Source of the DNA: Pyrocephalus nanus
Lineage: Eukaryota; Chordata; Aves; Passeriformes; Tyrannidae
Assembly (NCBI GenBank): GCA_038380795.1
Contig: CM076259.1
Span: 100,675,739-100,739,738 of the forward strand
Direction of reading: 5' to 3'
Length of the DNA stretch: 64,000 bases
Shown here: piece by piece, positions 21,969-35,485 of the stretch
Layout of the letters: the number at the start of each line of letters is the position of its first letter
Numbering within the stretch: the first letter of the stretch is position 1
The notes under the pieces: model-generated
Databases searched by the model: none
The model's input: only the letters and a program-made list of their open reading frames with translations
What the model was told of the DNA's origin: nothing
Translations under genes and position numbers: made by a program

Positions 21969-24900
21969 CTCATTGTGGAACCTGAACAATGCTCAAGCAT
22001 CTTCTCAAGGCTCAAATATGTTCTTTGCTTGTAACAATAGCATTTGTACCATCTCCTAAATCCTATTCTTCAAATAAATTTTGCAGCCAAGTTGGGAAGG
22101 ATCTACTGTAAGTAGAAAATTTCCTTGCTAAACACACAGTGAATGTTACCAGTCTCTGGTGTATTTCTGAGACACGTCTGTGTCTGTGATCTGTCCCTAG
22201 GCTGCGTGCATTGAGAACCGAAACATTGATTTTGTGTCACAGTAATGTGCTTATGGACCATGTAAAAACAGAACAAATATTAAAACCTTTGGAAGTCTTA
22301 TAACACAAATGAGTAGACGCATAAGGAGGGAAAACCCCAAGCTCTGTGTAGAAAAATTGTCTGGATAAAATATCTGTAAGGAAAAATGTGCATGGAGGGT
22401 GGCTTTTGAGGTGAAAAGCAGAAGTCCCATTAAATAAGTATTTGTTGGCAGGCTGCTGGAGGTTGCAGCCATGGGAAGGAGAGATGGTCTTTTAACCTGT
22501 GGCTTCCAAGATTTTCACTATAATCTGTGACAGTACTAGTGTGACACCCGAATGAAGCACGGAGCTACAAAGGCAGTACACAATGTAATGTCTGTGCATT
22601 GCATGGCTTCCTTCCCTTTCCCTTCCTCGTGATGACTGCCAATCTGAATTAGCTCTGATTCAAGGTAAAGGCTGGATATCATGGCTGCATTGGACCCTGG
22701 GAGTCTCACTGGACACTGAGTGCTGGTCACAACACTAGAGCAGATTGCACCATATGGAACCACCTGAGGAGTCATAAAGGGAGAAAGAGAGTCAAGAAGT
22801 TCTTTTGGCAGGAGGTGTGATGCATGGGAAGATCTTTTAACCACAAGGACTTGCCATGTCAGGTAGGCTGATGTTCAATGGCAAAAGAAGTGTAATGGTC
22901 AGAAGGGGAGCTATGGGACTTGTGTGAATATCTTAGATGACCCAGTTCCAACTTGAAAAAATACTAAGTTATAGAAGTACATGTTAATTTTGTAATTTAT
23001 TCTATCTCTTTGAATTATTTGGATAGCCTTAGCAAAGATGCACTCATCTTGGTATCTGAGAAGCCTGCATGTTTTATATTTTATGTATGTCACATGTCTT
23101 TTAGAATGTGGATTGATATTATTGAAACTCTGGAAAAACCTTCCATTTAAGCTATTTAAGCTGAAGTTGCACCTGTATTTATCCCCAGATACATCACAGC
23201 TCTCATCTGATCATTCTGTCTGTGGGAACCAGAGTGGAAGAGAGAGGCCAGTTCATAGCTGGTTCCTGCTCTAGTTCAGGCACCAGAACTCTGCTCTGCT
23301 CCCAGATTTGGTAACAGAGCCAGGGTTATCTTCATGGCTAAGCAGTTTTATTGTGAAGTCCCAGCTTTCAGGTGTTAGTAAATGAAGGAGCTGGTCCAAA
23401 GATCTCAAATCTTGCTTCATCTCTGCTTCCTTTCTGCCTTGAGAAACTCAGACTCGTTGTATGTAGGCAAAACAGTCATGTCTTCCTGAGTGTTCAGTGC
23501 TGGGAGCTCTGCTGGCATATTCAATGTGGGCTTCTCTCCAAGCATAGCACAAGATGGAACATAGCTCTCCTGGGTGAAAGCAGTGCAGAGAAGAAAGCTG
23601 AAATTAAGCCACAATGCTAGAAACAAAATATTAATAATTCTTTGTACAAGCTTCATAATTAATTTTATCAAAAAAATCCCCCCAAAACTTGATTCTGTGT
23701 TTTAAATTGTGAAAGTTCTTGCAAGATGCTTTTAGCTCTTAAGTGTGTCCTAAAGAATTTTTTCAGGGATTTAGATGGCAGTGGAGTGTCAGGAATGTCA
23801 CATAATGTGTGTGCAGATATATAATAGCATTCATGAGCTTCTGTGATGACATAGGCTTTGTTGAAGCTCTCTGACTGTAAGAGATCTCAAATAAGTGATT
23901 GTTCTGAATAAATTGTCTACACTATTGTTTTCCCACTGCAAACAGAACAGAGCCATTTTTAAACAGACTGGATAAATATGATACAGAATTCAGTGGGGGA
24001 GAAAAGGGCAATTTCAATTATATTTTCCCTGATATTTCCTGAACACTTCTCATGTATATATTTTTTTTTATTTATTTATTTTATAATTGCATGGTTCTTT
24101 CAATTCAAGAACAGACAAAGCTTTGGAAAGTGTTGCCTCACACTAATAAACATGGGAGTAGTAGACAATCATTCACTTAAAGTTTTGGAACAAGTAGTCT
24201 CTTACACAGCTACAAAAGGGCGGAGCTTGGGAAAACTTGGGAAAAAGGCATTTCTCCAAGCCACAGCTGAAGAGACCTGTGCTTTTTATTCTTAGATTTC
24301 AGATGCTAATTGCAGCAGGATATTTGTCCAGTGCATTAGTGAAAGCCTTCAGTAGGACAAAGGTGCTTCAGCAGTCAATATTCACGGTTCAGCAGATGAG
24401 CTGAAGCTGCAGTATTTTCCTGAGAAACATGGCACTGTCTGCCTGATGAGCCATTGTGGTGGGTTCATGACCTCTCATGGTCATTACTGAGCCCATGTAA
24501 AATTTTGTGAAGAGGTGCTGTCAATCCAATACAGTGGATAGCAGCCAGATTCCTGAAACTCTCACTGTAGTTTCAGCCAGATGCAGCATTTTTGCTGTCT
24601 CCGACTGTGATTTACGGGACATTTATAAGATATTTCACTTTAGAGCAAGCACAACAGTGGCAGCAAGCAGAGCAGTATGCCTGAGCAAGGTCTGGTGTAC
24701 ACATACCCTTGGAGGAACAGCCTTTGGAAGAACTGTGATTCACACAAGTCTCTTGTCCAAATAGGCTGATGTTTGGGGGATTTCACATGCCACTCTATGC
24801 ACTTTCAGTGCATCTGCTTTCTGTCTGCTTGCCCCCACTCCCTTGCTCTCGGGGCTGCCTGTAACCTTGTCTTCTGCCAGCGCAGAGGCATGGCCCAGGC

Positions 24901-27900
24901 CAGGAAGGAGATTTCAGACACGTTCTACTTGCCATGCAACCATTTCTTCCCTACCATGTCCCTCATCAGATACTACTATTTAAACCCTGGCTGAAACCAG
25001 ATGGTGGTGAATACACTGCTGCTGCTGCTGATGCCATGAAGCAAAAGGCAATCTGGAGGGAGCCTTACTGCCTTCTCTCTCCCTCTTATCTGGGGGCATG
25101 TCCCCCATGGCACTGGGGATCCTGGGGCACTGCTGCTAGTGCAAAGGGACGTAGTGTTACTCCGGGAAAAGAAATGTCTGAGACCAGAGAGGATTCACAT
25201 TCATGTTCTTAATTCATACACTGCTTTGAGACTGGAAAGGAACTACTTAATAGGACACATAAGAAATGAAAGACATTTATTTTTAAAGCCTTCTTTTTTA
25301 AACAGCAGTGTCAGCTAAAATGTTTGTATCTTTAAATTTAGCTTTCATACTATATCAATTCCAGAGCCAGTCACGTTTTCCCTGAGGTAATATTACTAAC
25401 GTAATTCTCAAATGAGCCTGTAGTTTTATTTTGTGTCTCATCACTCTTTGATAACTGGAAACATACCACAGATATGAGGCATGTACTGGAAATGAAGAAT
25501 TATAGGAAATGGTTGTCTCATCCTTGAGAATGACAAAGTCTTTTGCTGTCAAGAGCATCAGCCACAGACTGTCTTTTGGAGTAATTCACAATCAAAAGGT
25601 TCTCAAAACAGTTTTAGTGATCAGCCTTCCCTTTAAAAGCCCCAAAGTGCCTGCATTACATTCCTGATGCATTGCTTTTTTTTTTTTTTCCTCTTTCAAT
25701 TGCAGCAATTAAAAACATTAGATCACAATTTTTATTAGGATACGTAAGTAGAAGAAACCACAGTTTAGGGGGGCGGGGCGGTATGAGAGGAAGATATGCT
25801 CATTGCTCCACATTTTGTTACTTCAGTCTTATGCCAGCCCTAGCATGGGCAGCACTGTGAGTGAGTGCCCTGTCTAAAATGGTTTTCTTTTACTGAAGTA
25901 CCCATCACCACTTCATTTTCTTTTCAGAAATATTCCTGCCCATTACTGGATGTTACTGTGAGAAAGAGATGCCATCTTGTGGTCGGATTTTCATCTCACA
26001 AACCTGAACTCGTTTTTCCAAGAAGTTAGTTCAATTGTCTCTCCAGCTTAAGAATGCAAAATAACTAAACCAGCATTTTCAGGTTTCATTGTTATTAATC
26101 ATTACCTAGGATCTGACATTTGGAGATAACAATTTTTTAAGTTATCAAAACAAAATGCTGATATGTGCATATTATTTTTTCCGAAGTCAAGCAAACATAT
26201 TAATTTTGCAAAGTGTAATGATTTTGTGCAGCTGCTCAGAAAAAGGTGGTGCAAGCATTATTCAAAATAAAGCTTATGTTTTCCGTAACTTAGGGTGACA
26301 TTAATAGCAGTTGGGACTGCCCAATATTTTCCATCTTGCTTTCAACTTCAGGTACAAAGCTGAATATTAAGAATACCAAAAGGCAAAATATGCCTGGAGT
26401 AAAAAGCTTATAGACTTTGGGAGCAGTGAAATATAGATTTTTGTCCAGTTAGTTATTCGAGGATTGTCCATGAAGTTAAGATGCAATCTATTGCTTTTGA
26501 GAAGCTACTCACAGGGCTCTTATATGTTTTGGGCAACATAAAGATCCTCTTTCTTATACCAGCCTCTTCCATAAACAAAGCAAAAACAAAGGTTATGATT
26601 GCAGAAATCTCCTAGCAATAGAGGATAACTGCTATCAAGGTTTCTTCACAAGGATTGTACCACGAGCTCTGTAGGCAGAGCAACAGAGCCCTAATTATGT
26701 CAGAAACAACTCCAGTCTCTGGAACAGCTGGGGAATGAAAGCAATAAAATGGATATGACAGTGCTTTACCTCCCACTCCTTTTGGGCTATAAGTTCAGTC
26801 CAGCTTGGTTTTAAAAAACAGTGTTTACATCTGCTGGACCTGCTCTCAGGGTGCAGCTGCACCGCCTGCGTACAGACACTGGCTGTGTCAGTGCAGTACG
26901 GACTGACGGACATGCTGACCATGGCCATGTGTCTGTACTCATAAGTGAAGAATGCCCAGAAACTTCCCTGGGCATCAGGACTGACTGCCCTGGGACAGAC
27001 TGTGTTGGTGCCAGTTCACCATCTGGCTGGCAGATGGAGGCAGCTGTAGGCACAGTGCCTGCTAGCGACAGCCACCCCGCTGCCTTCACTGACAGACTGT
27101 GCCTTGAAGCTGCTCTGCAAAGCACTAACTCAGCCAAAATGGGAGTCGGGGCATGTCAGGGTAGATACTTGTGGTCCTGTGCTCAGGAACCTGCTTGGAA
27201 TGACTAGGATGGACAGATATGGAGAAGAAAAGGGGTTAAGTATGCAGCCAGGGGAGGAACGGAGCAACATGGACTGTTACAGGCTGTTTATTTGGTATTT
27301 GATATAATACTGTACATTGCACAGCAAAAGAAAAGACCCCCATACCTGAGGAGCTAGCAGGATGAGGGAGGGGAGAAAGGCAAAGGCTCAGGGATGGGAA
27401 ATCTGCCCTTGGCAGTGCTGTGACCAAAATTAACGGGCAGGAAGGGGAACCCAAAGCCAGGTCCCACTGGTGCCACTGGCCCAGCTGGCTCTTGGCCTGG
27501 TGCCCCGACTGAGCAGAGGGATGCATGAAGGGATTGCTACTTCCGCATCATATCCACCTTCATGCTGTAAGGCAGGTGACCAAGGCAAGTTGGGAGAACA
27601 GAAGAGAGGGGAGCTCTCCCAGTGCCAGGTGACTTATGCTGCCATGTCTTAACTGGTGTCCATTTGTGGAGGAACGTAACAAAGTAAAAGTGTGACTGTA
27701 AGCAGGGGGTTCAGCGAAAAGCGAGACTCTGTAGTGCTGCAAATTGATTTTTTTTTTTTGGCAGCAAAAAGACTTTTATTCTCACTGCATTGCAATGAGG
27801 GCTTCAAAGCCCATTTAAGTGCCTGTTTGCCTTTCCTTTTACTCTGCATTGCAGCTGGCATGCCCAGGAAAAACAGCTTGCTCTGAATGCACATTAAGGC

Positions 27901-28244
27901 TTGGCCAGTGTGTGCGTAAAGCAGTAGTGATACAGCATCATTTCATAGCCAGCAGGCATCAGGATCAGACAGCAAAGCGGAGGACATTATGGCATTTCCA
28001 TTTCTCCTGTGTGCATCCTCATCCATGTCAACCAAGGCACAGGCATTGTCACTCTGGGCTTTGCTCATATGTGCTGCACGGAAAGGGATGGCACTGAATG
28101 AGATGCAAACTGCCAGAGCTGGTTATTGAGTTACCTCTTTCTTCTGTAGAATTTCTCTACATCCACATATTTATTTTGAAAATTTTACCACAGAGACATG
28201 AACATTTGTACTGGATTTTTAGTTCTTTTCTCTCTGCACCTTTC

Positions 28245-28251
<7 letters not shown>

Positions 28252-28274
<23 letters not shown>
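28252..28274. repeat. Poly(T) run of about 23 bases
   Basis: A homopolymer within a longer pyrimidine stretch starting near 28224. No recognisable retroelement abuts it. Confidence 0.85.
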
Positions 28275-28275
<1 letters not shown>

Positions 28276-31200
28276 ATCAGCTGCTCCACTGATTGACATT
28301 TCTAAAGAAAAGTGAGGAGAAAGCATTTTTACCTCTTTTTCAAATGATGTATTCCCCTCCTCCCTGTATCTGCCAAATTTGACAAGTAGCAAATAGATCA
28401 GCACCACATCTGGCCTTGAGTCAGCTCAGGAACAGACACTACTGCAAAGTCAGCACGATCAGGAACCAAAGTGTCTATAAACATCAGGTGTATCTTTCAT
28501 AGACTGTAGAGGTGAAAGGAACCCCTGTGTTTTTTCACTTCAGTCTTCTGCATAAATTCGCTCTGGTTTTCTGCATAAACAGGTCATAGAGCTGTTCTCT
28601 GCAACTGGATAACAGCCTGTTTGAAAAGACACTTAATTTCATTTTAAGAGCCTGTGCATTTCCCCTGACAAATCATTCCAGCTGTTAATTTCCTTATTTC
28701 AAGGACATTGTGTCCTATTTCAAATCTGAGTTTATCTGGCAGAGCTCAGCTTCTAGCTGCTGAGTCCTGGTAACTTGCTGTCTGCAGGATGGAAGAGCTA
28801 GGCTGGAGGAGCTGGATGGTTTTCTGGGGGAGGAAGGGGAAATGTGTAGGTGTTGCTCCTGTGTCAGTAAAGAGCAAATGCACAGCCTCAGTCACTACTG
28901 ATAGCAGATTGCAACCCTGTTGAAGTTCTCGTCCTCCCTTTTTGCCAGGAATTAGTGAGTGTAAAAGTAACCCCCAAGACAGCACTTTTTCATGTGTAAA
29001 TATCCATCTAAAATGATTTTAATACCTCTCACCCTTTCCTGAATAAGCTGAATCCCTTCCCCATTCTGGATTATTTTCTCTGTCCATCCTTTGAATCCCT
29101 CCTCTCAGACATCCTCCCTGACAGCTCAACTATTCTAGCAGCAGTCTTACAATTGCCACATACAGAGCCAAGATAACTTTCCAGCCCTAGCTTGACATTT
29201 CTTTTTATATATTGATTTTTCTGTGTTATAGTCATCTCCAAGCCCTTTCCTAACTCACTGCTTTCTGTGAGAAGCATTCTTTTCCCTCAGCTGACACAGA
29301 TACATCGACATATCTCCAACAGAGTAGGTGCAGAACCCAGACACCAACCACAGCTCCCAAGGCGAAGTAACCTGTCTGAGTATAGTCACAGAGCTTGTAG
29401 CAGACCCAACCCTGCTTACAATTTAGTTTGTAGACATCGGTCAGGATTACTTTGCTACTCTAACAGCCTGAATTATACTAACAAGACTCTGCTGCAGCAT
29501 CTCAGTATCTCTGTCTGAAATAACACTCCTGGGTAGATCAAAACAGCAGACAAAGATTAACTGAAAACTCATGAGGCTATTAACATCCCCCACATGCTAG
29601 AACAGAATTTTTGTTCCCACTAGTTAGATTTCCTGGGTAAAATGCCATCACAAACTAGTTTCAGATTTTTTCGTCAAGTAAAATTAAAAAAACAAACCAG
29701 TATATTTTTTTTAAACAATTCAATATTATTAATCTACAGTTTTATAACTGCCAAATGATGAACAGTACTTAAGAACTGGAAAATTTCCTCTTATTCCCAC
29801 TTTATGTTCTGACAAAAAAGTCTGTCCATTTTGAATATCAAATAGGCATCCACTTCCCTGCTTTCACCTCAGAGGTATAAAAAATTATTGCACTGTCAGT
29901 TCTACTCAGACACAGCATGAAGGGCTTGTCTCTTGCTCTACCTGCTCACAGTCCAAGCTAATCCTTTTGTAGCACTTCTCTCTTAATATTTAACAGGCTC
30001 CAACACGCTTGAATTCAGTGACCGAAACTGGCTCTTATAAAGTCATCCTGTAGCCAGATTCTTTTTTAGTTTCTAATGCTTTATCATTGCCTCTGTGAAA
30101 TATTTTTGATTACTTAGAATTTCTGACATGACCTTAATACATCTTTCTTAAAGAATCACTGCAGAAGTGGCAAGTTAATTTTGTAGTGCAAAATAGGAGG
30201 ACAGTAGTAGTAGTATATTATTGGCAGAATTTAGTCACAAATAGGAGATAATTTGTCTACTAATATGAACATAATTTTATGCTTCAATAATTATAATTTA
30301 TTTATTTTGCTCTTACATGGATATTTTGTGTGTATTTAGTGATTGCTTTCCTCTAACTCCTGAATAAACATAATATATAATTATAAATAAATATTATCTA
30401 TATTCAGCAATTAATGGAAAGCAACACCATTAGGAGCGTAAATAATTGAACAATAGAATTTATTTCTTGCAATAAACTATGAACTAAAACTGAGCTAGAT
30501 GGTCTCACTCTCCTTTTCTAATTTAAATAGACTTAAATAGTATATTCCTGTCAAGCTCATAATTTAAACTTGTTCTTTGGTTATCCATTATAAAAATGGT
30601 AATTCCAGTAAATTCACTTGGTAGTGCTGCAGAAGCTGCCATGCAGCTGTGTCACAGGAATTGCACAATATCCAGAACGCGACAGTGAAAGCAGAATCGC
30701 TCTGCTCTTCAATGTATTTTCACAAAAACAAAAGGCATTTGAGTTTATCTGGTTGTCATTTATGTGTCCTACACAAAAAGAATAAAGAAAAAAAAAGAAG
30801 AAGGCTAAGTAACTCTGCCATACAACTGTCCTCAGGCTTTTTATGGAACCTGCAGCTGTGAAATCCAGTCCCTGATCAGGTACCAGGTCCTTTCTGTTTC
30901 TCCAGTCTTGGAAGTGAATCAGCTGAGCATTGCCTAAAAATAATAGGACACACAAAGTCTACAATGCAAGAATACATTTCCTGACCTGCTGTTAGTGGGA
31001 GGGTGAGTTACCACTGTAGCCCTTAAGGTTTAGGACAAACAATACCGATATCCTCCTTTCTTCCACCCACAGTTTATGGATCCCACCTGATGCCTAGATC
31101 GGAGAGGTGGAGTTCCCACTGTAGGGTGTTTGAGCAATAGAAAATAGTGCCTTGGATGGCTTCATTTGTGGAGCCTTCTTGAACCACTCCATGTCACCAC

Positions 31201-34200
31201 TACCAAATGCTGCCCTAGTCAGCACTGTGTTGGTTGGAGAGATGTGGAGATCAAAAAGGACTACTTTTGACCAAGAAGATAGGCAAGGTGTGAGGAGCCC
31301 TCTGGAAACTTTGTGATAAAATCAAGAGGGGGAAAAACAGTAATGAAAAGTTTAAATTGATCAGTGCATACCTTGTTCTACAGCTGGTGCAGCTGAGAGA
31401 GTATTTAGAAGCCACAGGTCGCCCTGGACCCATGCTCAGGAGACCACTAGCCTGGATACAGCAGTGTTGCAACTGGCCTGAGAGACCCTCTGTGTGCATG
31501 GATGTCCACCCTGCAGCCTGGATGGGGCACCCACATTAGTTCAGCGCAGGGCTGAGTTTCTAAAGCAAACGTCCCAGCCCAGATACCCCTTCTGCACATC
31601 AGTTTAGTGATCACAAGGCACTTCTGGATTGCAGGGACTTGATTTCCTTGAAAAAACTGAAGGGGTAGTGCTGCTTCAGAAGTGCAGTGAATGAGTTACA
31701 GCCAAAGACAGGCTTTCAGTTTACAAAGTTGGGCTGGAGCTGGATGCATAGCCCATGCAGGATGGATGGAGTTATAGGCACCAGGGCCTCAGCACAATTG
31801 TTTCACTCTAGAGACCTGCTCCTATTGATTGACAATACTTACTGATACAAAAACCTTATGGAGGGAGGAGTGCTGCCCCCTCAGCTTCCTGTCTGACACC
31901 CCTTGCTGTCTCTATGTTTGTTCCCTTGAGCTCTGCCAGCCAATTTCTGAGCTGTGACTGGATCACTGAAATGACTTGGGTCAAGGCTGAGAAGAAGGGC
32001 TGTATTTTGTCTTGAGCTGGACTGCTTGTTTGGCACACCTGGGAGCGCAGCATGTTGCCCTGGGGCACAGGAAAGAACAGCTTAACATTGGGGAAGGGCA
32101 ATCATCACAGTAGTGTTGCTGAGTTTGCAGAAACAGCATTTTCCTCTCAGACTGACAAGAAGCTGTAACCTGCTTCCAGAATACCTTTTCCACAACAGCC
32201 TCCCTTCTCTAATTCAGTCCAATTAGTAGAAGTTTTTGAGGTCAAATCAGTCAATTTAGGAAAAAATACAAATACCATTGACAACTGACACTTGAAGTTC
32301 AATAGCTGTGCAAAGGTTGCTCAGTAAGAGTAGATATTATATCACTCATTATTCTTCTATGCCCTGGCCCCATGATCCATTCATGAGGGCAAAAGTATTT
32401 TAAAACATTAACTGGAACCTCTGGCAGCTTTTGAATTGATATAATTTGTGGTCGATGAACTCTTGTTCATCATCATTGAATTCCCTAATAGGTTCTTTCA
32501 CAGGCTGCTCTTGGGGAAAGCTTGCCAAGTGTGAATGATTCTTGCTCAAGGCTTTTCTGTATGCTTCTCAACCCCTGGATGAAGCCTTAAAGGTTAACAG
32601 AGAGACCTCAGGAAATAATTATTATTTCTTAGTGACACCTTTTGCATGACATCTTCCTGAGTTACTCAGTGAAACTCTTGAAGGCATAAGGTCCAGTTGT
32701 TTTAAAATATCTCCCACTAGAAGATTCCACATGCTGTAATTATGATCTGAGGTTAAAAAAAGCTGTCTAATTCAGTGATGAATTTGCCTAGTTGACTAAA
32801 GCTACTTATTTTCTTTTAAATTGTTGTTTGATTATTAAGTCTGTTTGATGTGGAAATCAGGATTGAAATATTGCCCCATCAACTTTCTGAAAATCAGGCA
32901 AACTTGCATCTTGCCAGCATAGATGGAGACAAAGTTGGGATGATATGAAAAATGACACAAATAAAGGATTTTCTGGAAAGGTTTTGTAGAAATAAAGGGT
33001 TATTCATCAGGTGATATTTATGTAGAAGTCCCAATAGAAACAGTGGCAATGATAATTAGAGGTCACAAAAGTTTCTAAGAGCTTCACTCCTTTGTAGATA
33101 GATGTGCAATCTTTGTAGGTCTGCCTCTTCTCCTAGGAAACAGAATGAAGGTTTCTTTTTGTTCCTTTTATTCCCTTTATACCATGTGGGGTTTCTGAAG
33201 CCATAGCTTACTGGTTGGTCACTACCTAATGTCCATCAGGAGGGACTTCACCTTGATGGCAGATAAACTTCAGAAGAAAAAAGGAAGTTTATTCTTGAAG
33301 AGTATTATGTCATTTAATTACAAAAATTAGTATTAGAAACAGATAAAAATGAAAAGGAAATCTGTGAAGCACAGTTTTCCAGGATGTTTAGCAGTTAGAG
33401 CTGCTCCCACATCTCAGGTAATATGAGGGCCTGGTAGTCTAGTCTCCCCACACACTGAGGAGTGTCTTTTGTGACTGGATTTTTTCTTCTGTCCAACATG
33501 CAGTCTTCTCCCTACCTGTCTTGTCAGCCTGCAGGATGCCCTTCTCACCTTTTCATCTATTCTTTAGCACAGTTTTAACATCACTGAGCTCTTCTATCCC
33601 ACCTGCCTGTGATCATTTATGGATCTTCCCTCCTAAGCAGAGGGACTCATGCTCCTCTCCCCTCCCCTGGAATTGCATTCTGATATTCGACCTACAAAGG
33701 CTTTAAATGGGACACATCCCAATCCTGGCGGCTCCTCTGTACATGCAGTGATGCTGCAGCCATTACTAAGCAGTTCTTTTCTAGCTTAAATGGCCTTTTT
33801 GCTTCTTGTGTCATTTTCAGAATTGCTGCAGCACTTTATAAAGCCTGTGCTATGAGAGAAGATTCACAGTGCTGATACTTGATTATATCCACAATCTCTG
33901 GCTCAATGGTAATGCATTGCCAAGGCTACAGGTGACAAATTGGTGACCGGGGTGACAGACTTGAAACTCAAATGGAAATATCCAGCTTTTCCAGCATGTC
34001 CCTTTTCCCCTTTCACTTTTTGCTGGTTTTAAGACTTCTGTTATGTTGTATAATTGGGCGATGCCAGCTCAGCTTCAGTGGCTGCACAGAGCAGGACTCA
34101 GGCTCTGGGGCACTGAAAATCTGTTTAAGTGCTGAAACTACTTCCTGCTAGCAAAACTGCTGCTGAGCAGCAGCCCCTTGGAGGTGCAGAGCTGTGAGAA

Positions 34201-35452
34201 AGTGGATTGTGGTGATCCCAAGGAGGAGCTTCACAAGAGCTGGGAATCAGGAGCGCAAAATCCTGTGGATGGCAAACCCTGCTAAGTCCTGTGGGAAGCA
34301 TGTGTGCAACTTCCCCAGACAAATCCTGTCATTAGTCTTGGCCCAGCATTGGGCTGTTCTGTGCCTTGGAGAGCTCTGTGCAAGGCTCTTGAGGGACTGA
34401 ACTCCAACAAGGGGAAGGTACCAGGGACTCCTGAGTTGGTGATATCCTGATGCCACGAGAAGCAGAGACTTCTTGGCCAGTTTTGCTCCAAGGCACTTGC
34501 AAGAAGTCAAGTTGACCAGCAGAATTCCTGCAGAGATGTATTATGGTAAACATAAAAAAGGAAAAGTGTGGCTATGTTCATTCATGAAGGAGCTTACATC
34601 TAGTACATGATTAAGTGCCTTGAATCTTTCTCAACCTGTGTCACTGGGCGTCCATATTATTTGTGTTCAGCACTAACTGATGCTCTGGGGAGAGGCTGGC
34701 ACTTGTCTCCTGATTGAATTTGTTTGGTTCACGAAGATTAATGGGCATGAATGATGCTGTCTCTAGCAGCAGCCTGCAAAAAGCTGATGACAAGTTGTGG
34801 AAATCTGGTGTCACCTGGCAAATGCAGATCAGCCAGGAGAATAGCAGCTGGAAATTACAGCTGGCCTCATGCTGTCAAGATTGTCCTGGAAAAATTTACC
34901 AGGGATCACAGTGGCTGCAGAGCATCAATCCAACATCATACAGAATAGAGGAGAGGGACATGACCGAAAAATATGCATCTTTCATGGGAGTTAGAAAATC
35001 CGTTCTCAGGGGAGAAAAGAATTAGCTCTGCCCTCAGTGAATAATTCAACTAAGAAGTTTTGCTTTGGGCAACTTGTGAAAGTAGCAGAGTTCCATGTAT
35101 AAAATGGTATTTCTGAAAGCTTTACCCATTAATTTAACATGACTTAGCTCAATTCCAACCTTCCTTATCCAGTACAGTCCATCTTCTGCTTTACTAGTCA
35201 GGACTGATGTATTCCTCTGTGGCATGAAGTGAACCAGCTGCTTGCAGACCTCAATAACTCGCTTCCATGGCAAAGCAAAAGAGGAGCTTTAGAACATCAA
35301 AGGAAATCATACAGAATTTCCACTGCACTCAGCAATTTCTTGTACATTCAGTGCTGTGCATTGATGGATAAAAATGTTGTAAGATCCATTTAAATATATG
35401 ATTGTAGTAAATACACTTAATGCCTTCTGCAAGATTTTTTAGAAATTTTTTA

Positions 35453-35485
35453 GAAATACCTTTGAAATACCAGCAAAGGTATTTC
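35453..35485. repeat. Perfect 12-bp inverted repeat with 9-base loop
   Basis: GAAATACCTTTG (35453-35464) and its exact reverse complement CAAAGGTATTTC (35474-35485) surround AAATACCAG. It would form a clear hairpin. No sign of a longer mobile element around it. Confidence 0.7.

Noticed and set aside
26811..27207. Overlapping frames of 108-128 codons on both strands
   Set aside because: They sit in a GC-richer patch with frames open on both strands and no recognisable protein motif.
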